Below, piece after piece: positions 11,404-24,049 of a stretch of DNA of 64,000 nucleotides. Source of the DNA: Nectonema munidae (lineage: Eukaryota; Nematomorpha; Nectonematoida; Nectonematidae); contig JAUIRK010000541.1 of assembly GCA_030549495.1 (NCBI GenBank), positions 107,001 to 171,000 on the forward strand, read 5' to 3'. The notes beneath the pieces were generated by a model. That model saw nothing but the letters and a program-made list of their open reading frames with translations, ran no database searches and had not been told where the DNA came from. Position numbers and translations under genes: made by a program. How positions within the stretch are numbered: the stretch's first letter is position 1; each line of letters opens with the position of its first letter.

Positions 11404-14400
11404 TGATGATGAAGATGATATATATATAACTTACATTTATTCAAACAGTTAATTAAAAAAATGCATGTATGTATGTTTTTGCTTGTTGTCAATACAAACC
11501 AAACAGAATGATGCTATAATCTCATTTTAATTGTAATATCATATTTTTACAGTGACCGACAAAATAATAATCAATAGCTCTAAGTTTTATCCAAATTTTT
11601 TGAAAAAAATAGACTAATTTTTGAAAAACAAAGCATAAAACGGTTTAAAATTTTTCAAGGCAAGCATTCAAACGATTTTAATTGGTGCTTAAAAATTGAC
11701 ATTTTATATCTTGTGTTATTTGAACAAGTAATGGGATTGACACTAAATTATCACGAATAATGTATTAATGCTAATTTTAAAATGGAGCTTTTTAAAAGCA
11801 GATAATAATGATTCAAAATAAAAAAAACTTTTATTAAATAAGAGAAAAGTTAAAAGCATTTTTAAATATTTAAAATATAAATATAACACAAAAATATTAG
11901 CCGAGACAAGTAAGAAGACATTTTGAAAACTATTTGTTTTAAATATAATGGAACAAACAGGAGTTGGAGAAAAAAAATTTAAGTGACCAAGGTGCATTAA
12001 ACAACATAAATCGTTTCTTTTTTTACGGGCTTCTACTTGATCCAATGCCATAGCCGCTTGACAAGCGATATTGATACGTGAGGTCACGGAACAAAATAAA
12101 AGACTTGTTTATTGATCATCAAATTTATCAATAAATTAAAATATTATTTATGTAAAGTTAAAATTATGAATTTATATTTTATCAAAGTTTTTATTCTGAG
12201 TTGTTAAACAGCTCTTTTAAATTATAATAGATGTTCAATTCAATAACCAAATATAAATTTAAAGAGACATTTCAAATCAATAGTTCTTTAATAATGTACT
12301 CTAACAGCTCCATTAAAATTAATCAAAATGAATAAGATGATTTTAGTGATTGGACATAAAATTCAAAAGAAATTGGCAATATCATCCAAAGGGATCTGTT
12401 TCTAAAATTGAATTAATAAACCAACCAAAATCACGATTTTTACTAAGAAGCAAATATACAAAAATTCAATACATTAATATCATTAGTTACAATACACTGG
12501 TATGACTAGTTCAAACGAAATAAATCCTTTCTTTTTTACTCTGATCGCCAAGAGTTTAAATAGAGTAAGCCAAAGAAGATCAATTCCATCTTTAAAGATC
12601 AAAAAATTGACAAGTAGCACTTTGAGATGTGTAGTCCCGAAAATGAAAGAAGTGATCAAAATATGGACCGAATGTATTTACTTTGATATATGTTTTATAT
12701 ATATATGAAGTATGTACGTGTGTTATGCATTATATTTGTGTGTGTACAGAATATACACAGCATTGAAAATATAATGCTGTGTGCATGGTGATGAGATAAA
12801 AGTGGATGAGGACAAAAACCCCGAAGAAGTTAGATAAGTGTAGCCTTAAATCAAGAGATTTTCCTCATCATCTTGATTGCAATGCACAAGTAAGTAAGTA
12901 TATTGTTATTTCCCATTTCCATCTTGTTTTCATTCATTTTGATTCGCTACTCGCTCACTCACGTGATTGTGTTACACGCACGCAACGACGTATATTGATC
13001 GTAGAGAAAACCGAGTTACATGCGCGCCTCCAAATTATACGCATAAAATTATTTCAAAAAGTAAAAGTAAAAAATTATTAAAGGATATTTTTTTTTAAAT
13101 TTATTTTATAAATTTGTTTTTAAATTATTACTCTAAAAATATATTTTTTTAATTATTATTTACTTAAGATAATATAATCGTTGTGCGGAGGGATACACAA
13201 AGTGTGATAAAGATAATGATAGATTGATTCAACGAGTAAACTCATTTCACAGTTGTCACTCAAAGCCTTAGTCTAATCAAATTGCTTTATTCATATTGAG
13301 TGACGTTTTCTAGCTTAATCACTTGCTGTTTTTATTCATAAATTGTGTTCACAGCATCACCATTTTCTTCTCTCGTATTTTTTTTATTATATTTCTTCTG
13401 CTCAGCTTGGTTAACTTCTGCGTTTCTTCACTTTGCCCTCCTTTTCCATATCACCGAGTAAATATTTTGCCTCTTCATTATTATCATTATTTTTAACCCA
13501 AGTTTTATTATTTTTGAATTATATGTATGTTTATTATACACTATAGTAGGAAACGTATAGAAAATTTGTAAAATATGATTCAAGTTCAAGATGATCTTTT
13601 TTCATATTCTAAAATTAAAATCTTTTATAGATGTATACTTTTTTCAGATCAAAATCTTTATTATTGTGATTGATTGCATTTTTATCTAAATCTTTTTGAT
13701 TAGCATATGTTCTGGTAGCCGCCCTGCATTTGGGTCATATAGTCTCTATTTAGGAAAAATGATTATATGATAATATAGGCGCAGAACATTTAGTACCCGA
13801 ATAACATATTTCGTTCCCAAAATTTAATGAAAATCTTGGGTACAATACGTTTTCATCTCCCACAAGACGGTCCAAAATTGATAAGAAAGAAAATGAACGA
13901 CACTGTTGTTTCTTCCTTTATTGCTAATCTTTAAGACTTTTCTTCACAGGGAAAAAAGTCATTCAAAAATTTAGCGTTTATATAAACTTTCGAAGAAAGT
14001 TGATTTAAGCATTATACAATAAGTAATTTAATTTTACGTTATTTTAATGTTATGCGGCCCCAAAATTGCTCCTCAGTCGTATGGTATTCGAAGCAGGCTA
14101 GTTTGTGAAATGATATCATTTTAAAGAACTATTTATGCCCTTGCATTGATTAGTTTATGGTTGTAACATAAATTTTGGACATTATGATCACTTTTATAAT
14201 AACGACCCAGGTGTGTTTGGGAAGGGGATTTTATGCTACGATATCTCTGTTCGACGAACTGTCTGGCGACGAAGTGTTCGTGGAAGAAACATCTGGGAAC
14301 CGAATATTTATTGAAAAAGGAAAACAGAGGATTGATTTTCGAAAACGAATCTCTGAAACGTTTTAACTCGTTTGATCTCATCATTTTTAAAGGACACACG

Positions 14401-14835
14401 CGATTTCTGATTTTAAGCATCTAACTGGTTTACTGGTAATCCATTATGCTTGCGCGGGTCAAGGGAGTTTTGAATATGGCATTGTAGGGATGAGATTTTC
14501 TATTAAAAAATTCTATCTCATGAAGAATCTCACGACAGCTGAGTAGAGAATTCTTTAACCAATTTCAACTCCGGCTCTTTGACTAAATATCTCGATTCTA
14601 AAGTTTTCATTCTGCCCCATAAAATTAAACTTATGTACGTACAGTGTACTCCCAATACGAGAAACAAAATCCCAAGAGGTTTATTTTGAACTTAATTTGC
14701 TAGGTAAAATTTGTATTTATTTGGTTATGAAAAAGAAAGCACAGCCTAAGGAGAATTAAGAAGATTCTTGTAAAAAATATAAACCCTTAAACTGTAAATA
14801 TATATATATAATTTAAGAATAAACCTAGTTATAAT
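11404..14835. other. AT-rich non-coding DNA with one less AT-rich island
   Basis: Small open frames at 11743-12087 (minus), 12502-12708 and 12806-13081 (plus) have no recognisable domain. Around 12756-12780 a short hairpin (CACAGCATTG...ATGCTGTG) is present. The segment 14175-14424 is less AT-rich than its surroundings and open in three frames, but I recognise no product. No splice-consistent gene was found. Confidence 0.45.
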
Positions 14836-15178
14836 CACTGGTTCTTAACCTGGGGTCCATGGCTACGTCTCAGGGGGCCCGTGAACAGTTTTTCATTTTT
14901 GTAAAAAAAACTTAAAATTAGTGAAAACAATCAACCAATTTGTACGTGTAAAAATAACTGAAACAAAAAGCTATCTTTTAAAGCTTTTTGCCTTTTCCTT
15001 GAATCAACGTAAAATTTGCTTTTCTACCTGCATTTGAAGTCATCTGGGATCAAATAATTCGGGTCAATAAAATAAAGTACAAATATTAATTGCACGTAAA
15101 AATTTCCTTGTGGAGGTCAATAGCTTTCATCAACTTCTTAAAGGGTCCATGACTGAATTAATGTTTAGAATCTCTATA
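14836..15178. repeat. MER5-like hAT MITE, degraded
   Basis: The left end CACTGGTTCTTAACCTGGGG followed by GTCCATGG closely resembles the termini of Charlie/MER5-type hAT MITEs. The right part has AAGGGTCCATGACTGAAT and a faded end around CTCTATAG. There is no coding content. The right boundary and target duplication are uncertain. Confidence 0.5.
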
Positions 15179-15572
15179 GTCTAAATATTTTGATGTAATA
15201 TTTCCTTGATGCCGACTTGCCCTGAACCTTTTAAATAGTATTTGAAAGAAAATAAGTCTATACTCAAGTATGATTGGCAATTCTGTCCGAAAAATGTGAA
15301 CCATCTTTTCAATTTTTGAATTAATGCAAATTTAATTGTAATTTTAAAAATAATTGTTCGATGATAATAATTGGGATTGCTGAGTCTGAGCGAAAATTTC
15401 AAGTACTTACAAAAATCGCACTCTGACTTCAAATACTTAAAAATTTAGAATATTTAACCTCATTAACTATTAGATTTCCAAATATCTTTTCAGAATTCAG
15501 ATAACATAAATGGTAAAACTTCCTTAAATGCTCAGATTATGCGGTAGGTTGGGTAAAATTGAGTATAGAATG

Positions 15573-16892
15573 TAGTGATGGGACGATACCAAACTTTTTA
15601 ATGATTCCGATACGATTCCGATTCTACCGAATTATCCCGATACGATTCCGATTCTTCGATAATAATGGTTCCTAGATATTCAAAAGCTTACTTAAAATAG
15701 AAGTTCAAACGGTTACAAATGCCTTCTTGCAAATAAAGATTTACAATATGTTGAATATCAGTTCATTGAAAAAAACTCATATAAATATTTTAGGCTTTCC
15801 TTTAGAATGGCCTTCTAGCGCATATGATCAATAAGTACTAAAAAGGTATCTCTAACCACTATTTCTAACAAATTTCGGCATTGTTATGACTTTAAGAAAA
15901 GTCGTTAGAAACCGTTTGTAGTGTTGTTCATTACGCGATAAAAGATAGAGATTATATTCATTACCAGAAAAATCTATCAATCGTTCTATTTTAATTAATA
16001 AAAGATGTAATCTTGAGTTCAAAATGATAAAAACAAACAATAAAAACAGTGCATTTTAATGATAAAAAAGCGTTTTTTCAATTCATTAATCGTAATCGAA
16101 TTGGAGCATTTGTGGAATAGTCATTAAAATGTTTGAATTCACGTAGTGCACTTAAAAATATTTAATAAACGTAGAATTTTCATAACATACCAGACCGTTT
16201 AGCAAGTTTTTGAAAAACAAAAATTCATCCGCACATTTCAATTATTTTGAAAAATCTTTAGTACTTTTCATTGTTTCAATATTGATACCTATATTTTGGG
16301 ACATAACTTTTATTCCTACTGTTGCTAGCACAATTCAAAAGTATGATAAATGTATTTCAAAAAGTAATTCATGATATTAATTACATAGAGTTAGAATTAA
16401 CTTAAATTTGGTAAAATTAAAAAATAGAAGAGAAAACGTGAAAAAATGTCAGGGAGACAGAAGCACTAGTATTAGTTAGTACCAGAGAGTATTTTCATCA
16501 AAATAGCACATTAAAGCTGCTTGTATCACTCTATGGGTAATTTGCTTCGAGAAGACTGAACTAAAACCCAATACATTGGTGTAACAGGTTCAGCATTCTA
16601 ACAACCCACATTCCCATTACCCCATTTACGACCAATGTTCCCAAAGGGAACGCAGACGAATTCCTAATTAAATGGGAATTACTAAAGTCGTCTGCTTTGC
16701 TTGGTTTTAAATGGGTACCCCTAGAGAATGCAATCTTATGTTAGAACTATTTATCCAACATTCTGTATATTTAAGAATCGTTTTGGTATGGGTTTAAATA
16801 ATAATTCATCTCCGATGCCCATTTCCGAACTTTAAAAAACTCCCGATATTCCGATTAATCCGATACGATTCCGATTAATCGTCCCATCACTA
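15573..16892. mobile_element. Non-autonomous hAT element, 1,320 bp, with perfect target duplication
   Basis: The left end TAGTGATGGGACGATACC and the right end ATCGTCCCATCACTA form exact 15-bp terminal inverted repeats. Both sides carry the identical 8-bp sequence ATAGAATG (15565-15572 and 16893-16900). GATTCCGATACGATTCCGAT motifs repeat at both subterminal regions and may be transposase-binding sites. The interior has no transposase frame. It holds a smaller palindromic repeat around 16640-16705 (GTTCCCAAAGGGAAC and a GCAGACGA...TCGTCTGC pair). 8-bp duplications and this terminus are typical of hAT. Confidence 0.85.
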
Positions 16893-18260
16893 ATAGAATG
16901 TCAACGCATTTTTTATTTTCATAAAATCTTATTTCCTTAGGACGAAATTAAGTTTTTCCAAATAGGGGAAAATTATTTTTAGATAAAGCATATGACAACT
17001 CGAATGTTATCACAATCAGTTATAACATGTCCACCGACAAAAATGGGAAAAGCTAAATGTATTTCTTATGTTGTACACACGATGAATCAAATACCATTTT
17101 CTCTTCTGCTACTCCTACAACATATCAAATCATATTTTTATACACTCACCTTCTTTTCTAATTCTAAAAGCTTGTCTTATAGCGATCATACAAACACTCC
17201 AAAATATCATAAAATAAAAATCATTTGTCAAAAAACCTAAGTCCTCTGATATATGATAGTGATAGCCGATTAATCAGAATCGGGATTTTTTGCATCTATC
17301 GAAATCAGAATCACATCGGAAAATTTTACTGCTACCTACCTCTCTATACCTTGTCTCGATTCTTCAATTATTTTTTGAAAAGAAATAAATCTTTATGAAG
17401 ACATGGAATTGATCACTCAAAATGATTCTGAGTGAAACTGAGTGCAGAATTTGAAAGATTTTTTGAGATTATTGGAGAAACTTGTATTCTCAGAAAATAA
17501 ATATAAGGACAGAAGAAACTGGAAAAATGTTAATGTTTCTTCATTAAAATTTGTTTTCTATGGATTATAATTATGCTTGATAATAAATAATTTTTTTATT
17601 GTTTTAAATATAAAAATATGAAAGAGAAAATAAATGAAAAGATGTACTCAACTTTTCCAAATTTTTCAAATAAACTTGTTCAAATTTATGACTTGAGTCT
17701 TTATTAAGAAACTAAATATGAACACATATATAAAATTGAAGAAAAAGAATTTATTAAAAAATGCACAAGTTATAGTTTTATGACAATGTTTATAAAATAC
17801 AAGAGTACACTCAATTCTAACTAAAGCCGCTAATAATATAATAATTTAAATAATGCTAATAACGTAAACTCAATTAGATAACATTTTATTAAAAAGGCAC
17901 AATATATATACTCTAACTTTTAATAACAAATAAAAAAAGAGAAAAAACTCGGAATATACACAATAAAAAAATGAAACGAACAGCATAGTATTGTAGAAAA
18001 TTCTCGGACACACACATATCTATCAGAGGTCTGGCAAGACCGCCGGGGAGACAACTTGCCAGACCTTATTATACATTTAAATATAAAAATCGTAAACCTA
18101 ATACCTAAAATAAAAATTTCTCAAAAAATATTTTGCATACATATTGAAAGCACCACTTCAAAAATTCTACAAAAAATGTTCGAAGCACTTAACTTTGAAA
18201 TTGCGGTTTTATTTCATGAAAACAATATGCTTGGTTAAAATGTTTGTGTAATCTATAATA
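16893..18260. other. AT-rich non-coding DNA with a perfect small hairpin
   Basis: Near 17253-17330 a GATAGCCGATTAATC-type stretch resembles the subterminal motifs of the preceding hAT element and may be a relic of a relative. At 18027-18066 a 12-bp perfect inverted repeat AGGTCTGGCAAG/CTTGCCAGACCT encloses a 16-base GC-rich loop. No gene is supported. Confidence 0.5.
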
Positions 18261-19423
18261 CTAGCCGGTCCCGTGGTCGTTTCTCGCTTCGCTCGAAACA
18301 TAGGATAATTGGTAGTGTGTATTTTTTATATGGTGTGGTGGTGAGTTATTTGTTTTTAGCATAGTTGTATCTTTTCTGTGTATTTTTGCTCATTAAACAC
18401 CATATACATCTCTATAACCTTTTTTTCTATAAATATATCTTCTATAACCTCAAGAAGTTGGACGTGGGAGACAACCCCTTATATTTTTTACCCATTTTCT
18501 TCTAGACTCACAAAAGAATGGCGAGATCCAATAAATTCTTATAATTTTAATCTAGTATAATCTTCGGCACCCTCAAGAGTATGAAAACATTAAATAACAT
18601 TCCATCATTTGATCCACTATCTATAATAATCAAGTATACATATTAAAACCATTTTGTTTAAAATTTCCTCGATGTATGATTTGGTGGAGAGAAAAAGGAG
18701 TAAATTTTAACGCAATATTCATTCTATTACCCTTTATTAGTGCACTCTAGATAGATTTTAGAGTGTATTTAAATTGATACTTATTTATAATAAAGTTTGC
18801 TCGCTGTTTGATCTGATATAATATAAATGGGGAGACAGCGGGGGTGAAATTTATAGTGTTTTTGAATATTCATTTAACTGAATAGAAAAGCCATTTTCAA
18901 TGATCTTTATGTTCTAGTCATACTATAACGAAGTGTTAGAATATTGAAAAAGAATGATAATATGTTACATAATCTATCCGCAATAAGATTAAGAATATTT
19001 TCAAAAAATGAGATTATTGAGGCTTATGGTTATGGTTAGATGGTTTCATTTAAAAATATATTTTCAAAAAGAATGAAATTATTGAGGCGTGTGGTTAGGA
19101 CTAAATACTGCCATTCTTAAAGTATTTTTTTTTCAAAAAGTGAAACTAATTTTGTTGGCTCCGCGCATAGCTCAAAAATTCTATATTTTCCTCAATAATG
19201 TGAATAAAACTATTCCAGCATTTGGGGATTTTGTGAATGATCGCGTGAAGTTTCGAAGGATGTCTAATCTCACAAGTACTGAAGTTTTGAGACAATACGA
19301 ATTTTTTTAATTTGTTATTAATTGAAAAATTAGTTTTTAAAAGTTATTAATTGAATTTTATAAATGTCTTAACATTTAAGCACTTTAGTGGCTAGTCTAA
19401 TATATAATAATTTCAAGCGAATC

Positions 19424-19455
<32 letters not shown>

Positions 19456-21187
19456 TTCACCGAACCGATTTTCTTTTTACTTTAAGCATTCAAAGTCAAA
19501 TAACTTTTACAATAAAAAAGTTTTTTCCAAGCTATAAAATGTTCATCTACCTCATTTCTGGGGCTATCACGTGGTCTTGGTTAAATGACCTGAGAACGAG
19601 TTCATTGACCCGCATCTGAACTCTAAATTTTCTCATTTTTCAATTCCCGCGAGATGTTTCAAAAATTTTAAAAAAATTTCAAGTGAGTTAAAGTCTTTTA
19701 TAAATAAATGATTTTGTAAAAAAAAATTTCGAAAAAAAAAATTACATTTTTTATAAAAAAGGTTTGAATTTTCAAAAAGTTGACATTTTTGATTCAAAAA
19801 TTTTACATCAAAAATAAATTATTTTTTTCTAATATTTACATCATCTTATTTAAAATTGCTTAAATTTTATTTTAGAATTTTAAAATTTTGAAAAATATTT
19901 ATTTTTGATATATTTTTTTTGATTTTAACAATTTTTAAAAAAACTTTGTGTCGATATTTTCAAATTTTTAACTTTTAAAGAAAATTTTATGCGAGAAATT
20001 TTTAAAAAACATTTTAAACCATGCGCATCTTAAAGAGCATCCTTTTACCTACATTTTTGAATTATTTTTAGTTTTGATACAAATTCAAAATTTTTTTTAT
20101 CAGCCCTTGAACAATATGCACAATTTTGCTATGTTTCACTATATTTTGGCGTGTAAAATAAAGAATGAAATATTTTTTTTACATTTTTTTTTGCATATTC
20201 ATAAAATAAACCTATTATTTAATCATACTACGGTGAAAAAATTGGGAAATAATTTTTTTTAATTTTTTAAAAAATTGTAAGGGTGACCCATACAAAATTT
20301 TTGAAAAATTTCAAACTCATCCAATTTTTAATTTTAATATCTCATTTTAAAGTAAATTTTATACTGATTACGAAAATGTAAAAATATTTTAAATTAATTT
20401 TTTTTTAAATACTTTTTTAGCCTTTGAACTTGAAAAAATGACAAAAATTCCAACTTTGCCTCAAAAAAAATTAAAAAATCAATCGATTCATTTCAAATAA
20501 ATTACATATTCGGAATTAGCGTATCAAACTCTATCAGAATACGTTTTAAAATTTTTGAATTTTCCATTTTTTTAATTTTCGATTTTTCGGCCCTTTCAAA
20601 CGACCTCAAAATTATGACTTCACATATATTCAACAAAAAAGAAGTTTTATATATTTTTAGAAACCTCTTATCATTCTAAATAACAATATTAACTTTAATT
20701 TATCATAAATGTTTTAATTCAAAAAAATTTCATATATATTTGTATATTTTGTATATACGTATATAATGTACTTAATTTAACCAATCAAAAAAACTCATTT
20801 TCATTAAAAAAAATTTTCATTCTCAATATATCCAATTCAATTAATGGTTGATGGGTTTATTCATTCTTCACAAAAAAGATAATAAATTTGTATGTTACTA
20901 TTTCAAATCTATATTTTTAATCTTTATTAAAGTTGTTTTTTAATCTATAAATTTTGTTATTTAGATTTCTATAAATTGATACCTACTATTGATAATTTTT
21001 AAATAACTAAAGTTTATAGATTTCTATTAAATCTGAATTATTTAGTTTATAAATTTTATTTTTCAATAATAGATTTCTTTAATTTAAATTATTTAGTTTA
21101 TAAATTTTATTTTTCTAAACTCTATTTAAAATTTTATTTTTTAAGTATTAAGAGTTTTCAATAGATTTAGTACGAATCAATGTTTAT

Positions 21188-21575
21188 TTAAATAAATAGA
21201 TCTTTCTTATTTTGATTAAGGTTTTTTAGATTTTATATAGATTACATATTATTTATTTATAATGTCTGCTTTAATTTATTTTTAATGATAATCTAATTTG
21301 CTAATTCTATAGATTAATCTATTTTTAATTTAAATAAATAGATCTTTCTACCTTTCATTAATGTTTTTCAGATTTTATATAGTAAAAAATAAATTATAAT
21401 CATATACTTAATTTATATTGTCTCATTTAAATTATTTTTATGATATTCAAATGTGCTAATTCGTTATTTTAAAAAAATTAAGGCTTTTCTAGAATTTATA
21501 TAGTAAATTATTATTATTATAATATACTTTTTTAATATTCTTTCTTTTAATTTATTTTTAATGATAATCTAATTC
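21188..21575. repeat. AT-rich tandem repeat, unit about 140 bp, 2-3 copies
   Basis: Blocks resembling AAATAAATAGATCTTTCT, then TTTTTAGATTTTATATAG, then TTTTTAATGATAATCTAATT recur with a spacing of roughly 140 bases starting near 21188, 21331 and 21476. The copies are diverged. The array lies inside the unclassified element and adjoins its minisatellite. Confidence 0.5.
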
Positions 21576-21578
21576 CAC

Positions 21579-22078
21579 CCAATGATCTTTACGGGTGTAC
21601 CAATGATCCTTACGAGTTCATTGATAGTATCTATAATCCCTGTACCAATGATCTTTTGAGTATACCTAAAAAACCACGGTACCAATGATATTTAAGGGAA
21701 CCTAGAATCACAACGGTACCAATGATCTTTCACAGGACCTAGAATCACGGGTGTACCAATATTCTTTCACAGGACCTAGCATCACGCGGTACCAATGATC
21801 TTTAACTGGACCTAGAATCACGCGGTACCAATGATCTTTAACTGGACCTATGAATCACAGGACCTAGGATCACGCGGTACCAATGATCTTTCACAGGACC
21901 TAGGATCACGCGGTACCAATGATCTTTCACACGTCCTAGAATCACAGTACCAATGATCTGTCACACGTCCTAGAATCACAGTAGCAATGATCTGTCACAC
22001 GTCCTAGAATCACAGTAGCAATGATCTGTCACACGTCCTAGAATCACAGTAGCAATGATCTGTCACACGTGCTAGAAT
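21579..22078. repeat. Minisatellite, 34-37-bp unit, 14 copies
   Basis: Fourteen units begin with CAATGATC or a close variant. Left units are irregular (up to about 50 bases). The middle units read CAATGATCTTTCACAGGACC followed by TAGAATCACGCGGTAC. The rightmost units read CAATGATCTGTCACACGTCC followed by TAGAATCACAGTAG, with several nearly identical. Order therefore rises toward the right end, next to the element terminus. No frame is preserved through the array. Confidence 0.85.
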
Positions 22079-22152
22079 GTGGCGTCCTAGCTTTTTGAGA
22101 TTTAGAATCCTACGTCTCGAGCGAAGCGAGAGACAAACACAGGACCGTCTAG

Positions 22153-23379
22153 TATAATAATAATAATAATAATATTATTATAATGTAAATTTTCGCCGAC
22201 AGTCGGCTTTTATATGCGGAAGAAAACGATGTAGGTGGAGGCAAAGAGTGATGGAGAAAACGATGTAGCTTATTAATAAATTTAATATTAATATTAATAT
22301 TATTAAGATTGGCATGTCCCCAGTTAACTACTGATACACTACTAATGCATTTTCTGTTTCTAATTTATTATGGCTATTATTAGGTATACCTCTGAATATT
22401 TTATATTGTTAGATTTTTGAACTAAAGATTCTAGATTTTTAGTCGATCATCAAGATTAATTTATTGATAAAAATATTAAATAATATATACGTATAAATAT
22501 TAAATTTATACGTAATATTTTTTTACTGAGTTAATATAGCCCAATTTCAGCAAATTAAAGTAACTTTCCACACAGATTTTTCAAAATGATCTCTAGAAAT
22601 TCGGAAATTAAAGTTTTCCTGAGCAAGGTCAATTTTCAGCGATTTAAAAAAAACGAACTAGAACAAAAAATAGAACTTGAAAAATGACACAAAACAGCGC
22701 AGAGGTTACTGACTTTTCACTGGCCAATTTTTCCATGACTTCCAAGGGAATTTCCAAACAAAAAAAAGTCTTTGACTACGCTCTCATATGCTGTATGGCG
22801 GTATATACAAGTAGTGGTTAAAACACGTTTCATTCTCCAGCACACTTCGTTGTCTTGCCAAAGATAGTTAATTAGGTGGATGATAACTCCTACCATTTGC
22901 TAGAGCTAATTCTGTAATGTTGACGTCCGTGTGGTGGGTTAGGTCATTAGAATTTTCGCTTGCCCGTAGGCGTGTTCTCGGATCTGCATTCGAGTTGACG
23001 ATCTCCATGTATAACTTCTGGGCAATATAGGCATGAGCACTTTCTCTCTTGGAATGTGCACTCCACTGTAGCCAGGCCGTTTTAGTAGAGTGTCCCATGC
23101 TGTGGTATCTCCCACTTGCATGTTTTACAACCTAGCACAAGCGCCCAGTCGCTCGTGACATCTTGACCTAAGAGGCATAGATGTGTAATTTTGGAGACAA
23201 CAGCAACATGCAGAACTTGATACATACTCGTTAAGTCTTTACTCTGCTGTTATAGTTCGATGACCGAGTCTGTTCGGATTTGGATATGATTCATCAAGCT
23301 CTCCGAAAATTGCCATATGCCCTATGATTCATAAAGAGATCCCAATCAAAATCAAACATGCGTCAATAAAGTAATACAC
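22153..23379. other. Non-coding DNA with a short unidentified remnant
   Basis: A TAA/TTA simple repeat follows the element terminus at 22153. From about 22860 to 23130 the base composition is less AT-rich, and small minus-strand open frames occur, but no motif is recognisable. They may belong with the remnant further right. Confidence 0.4.
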
Positions 23380-23716
23380 ACACACATGCGGTAACCGACT
23401 ATCTCTCCACACTCAAACATATCAAGCTCATAAATATTCCTCCACCAAAAATCGACACATATGAAGAAACACTATTAATTAAATTAAGACATACATTTGC
23501 TCAACTTAGAGCCAACAAGTCACCATTGTTCCGTGAATGTCTTAACAAGATAAATCCAAAAACACATACAGATTCACTCTGTCCAGTTTTCAATCAACAC
23601 CCCCACAACACTCATAATTTATTTAACTGCCCACATATTTTCACGACATGCAAACCCATTCACTTATGGTCAAAGCCATGTAAAATAGTTAACCTACTTA
23701 TTTCTAGCCATATGTA
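23380..23716 (+). mobile_element. LINE 3' fragment: C-terminal tail of a Jockey-type reverse transcriptase
   Basis: The plus frame reads LRHTFAQLRANKSPLFRECL, then a cluster CPVFNQHPHNTHNLFNCP, then HLWSKPCKIVNLL. The C-x-(H/N)-x-H-x-LF-CP zinc-knuckle-like cluster followed by LW--P is the usual end of Jockey/R1-clade reverse transcriptases. Only about 110 codons survive, and upstream catalytic blocks are missing. It is shorter than and unrelated in sequence to the LINE tail near 11 kb. Confidence 0.7.
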
Positions 23717-24049
23717 GAAGCCTGCAAAAAGCCAGCAGTACCTTAGGGTGGATTTTTGCGGGTTGGCTGAAATTACACTGGTTTATCGCTGCTGCTGCGA
23801 AAATGTAACAAAATTCTACACTTTTCTCTGAGAGTACTTTCTTTTATGGAAATACTCTCTCAGTTTAAACAAAGCTTTGTTTTGAACTGATAGATTATAC
23901 TCATATAGAGATAGTATCTAGGGGCTAACAACATGTTCTCCCCTGTGTTCAAAACATCCCCCCCTCCAACACGTGTCCAATGTTACTTTTCAGCGCATCT
24001 ATCTCAGATTTGGTGTTTCCCGAATTAGCACTGTGATTAATTCGTTAAG

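Larger units (their letters stand above)
18261..22152. mobile_element. Unclassified 3.9-kb element with ~39-bp terminal inverted repeats
   Basis: The left end CTAGCCGGTCCCGTGGTCGT continues into TTCTCGCTTCGCTCGAAAC. The reverse complement of the right end, CTAGACGGTCCTGTGTTTGT, continues into CTCTCGCTTCGCTCGAGAC. By hand count about 33 of 39 bases match. Both sides carry TATAATA (18254-18260 and 22153-22159), a candidate 7-bp target duplication, although local TAA repeats weaken this. The inner edge of each terminus carries the near-palindrome CGAGCGAAGCGAG. No transposase frame is visible. The interior is extremely AT-rich and ends with two tandem arrays. I do not recognise the superfamily. 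Confidence 0.6.

Noticed and set aside
22868-23121. Overlapping minus-strand open frames as a gene
   Set aside because: No recognisable motif, no splice context and two competing frames.
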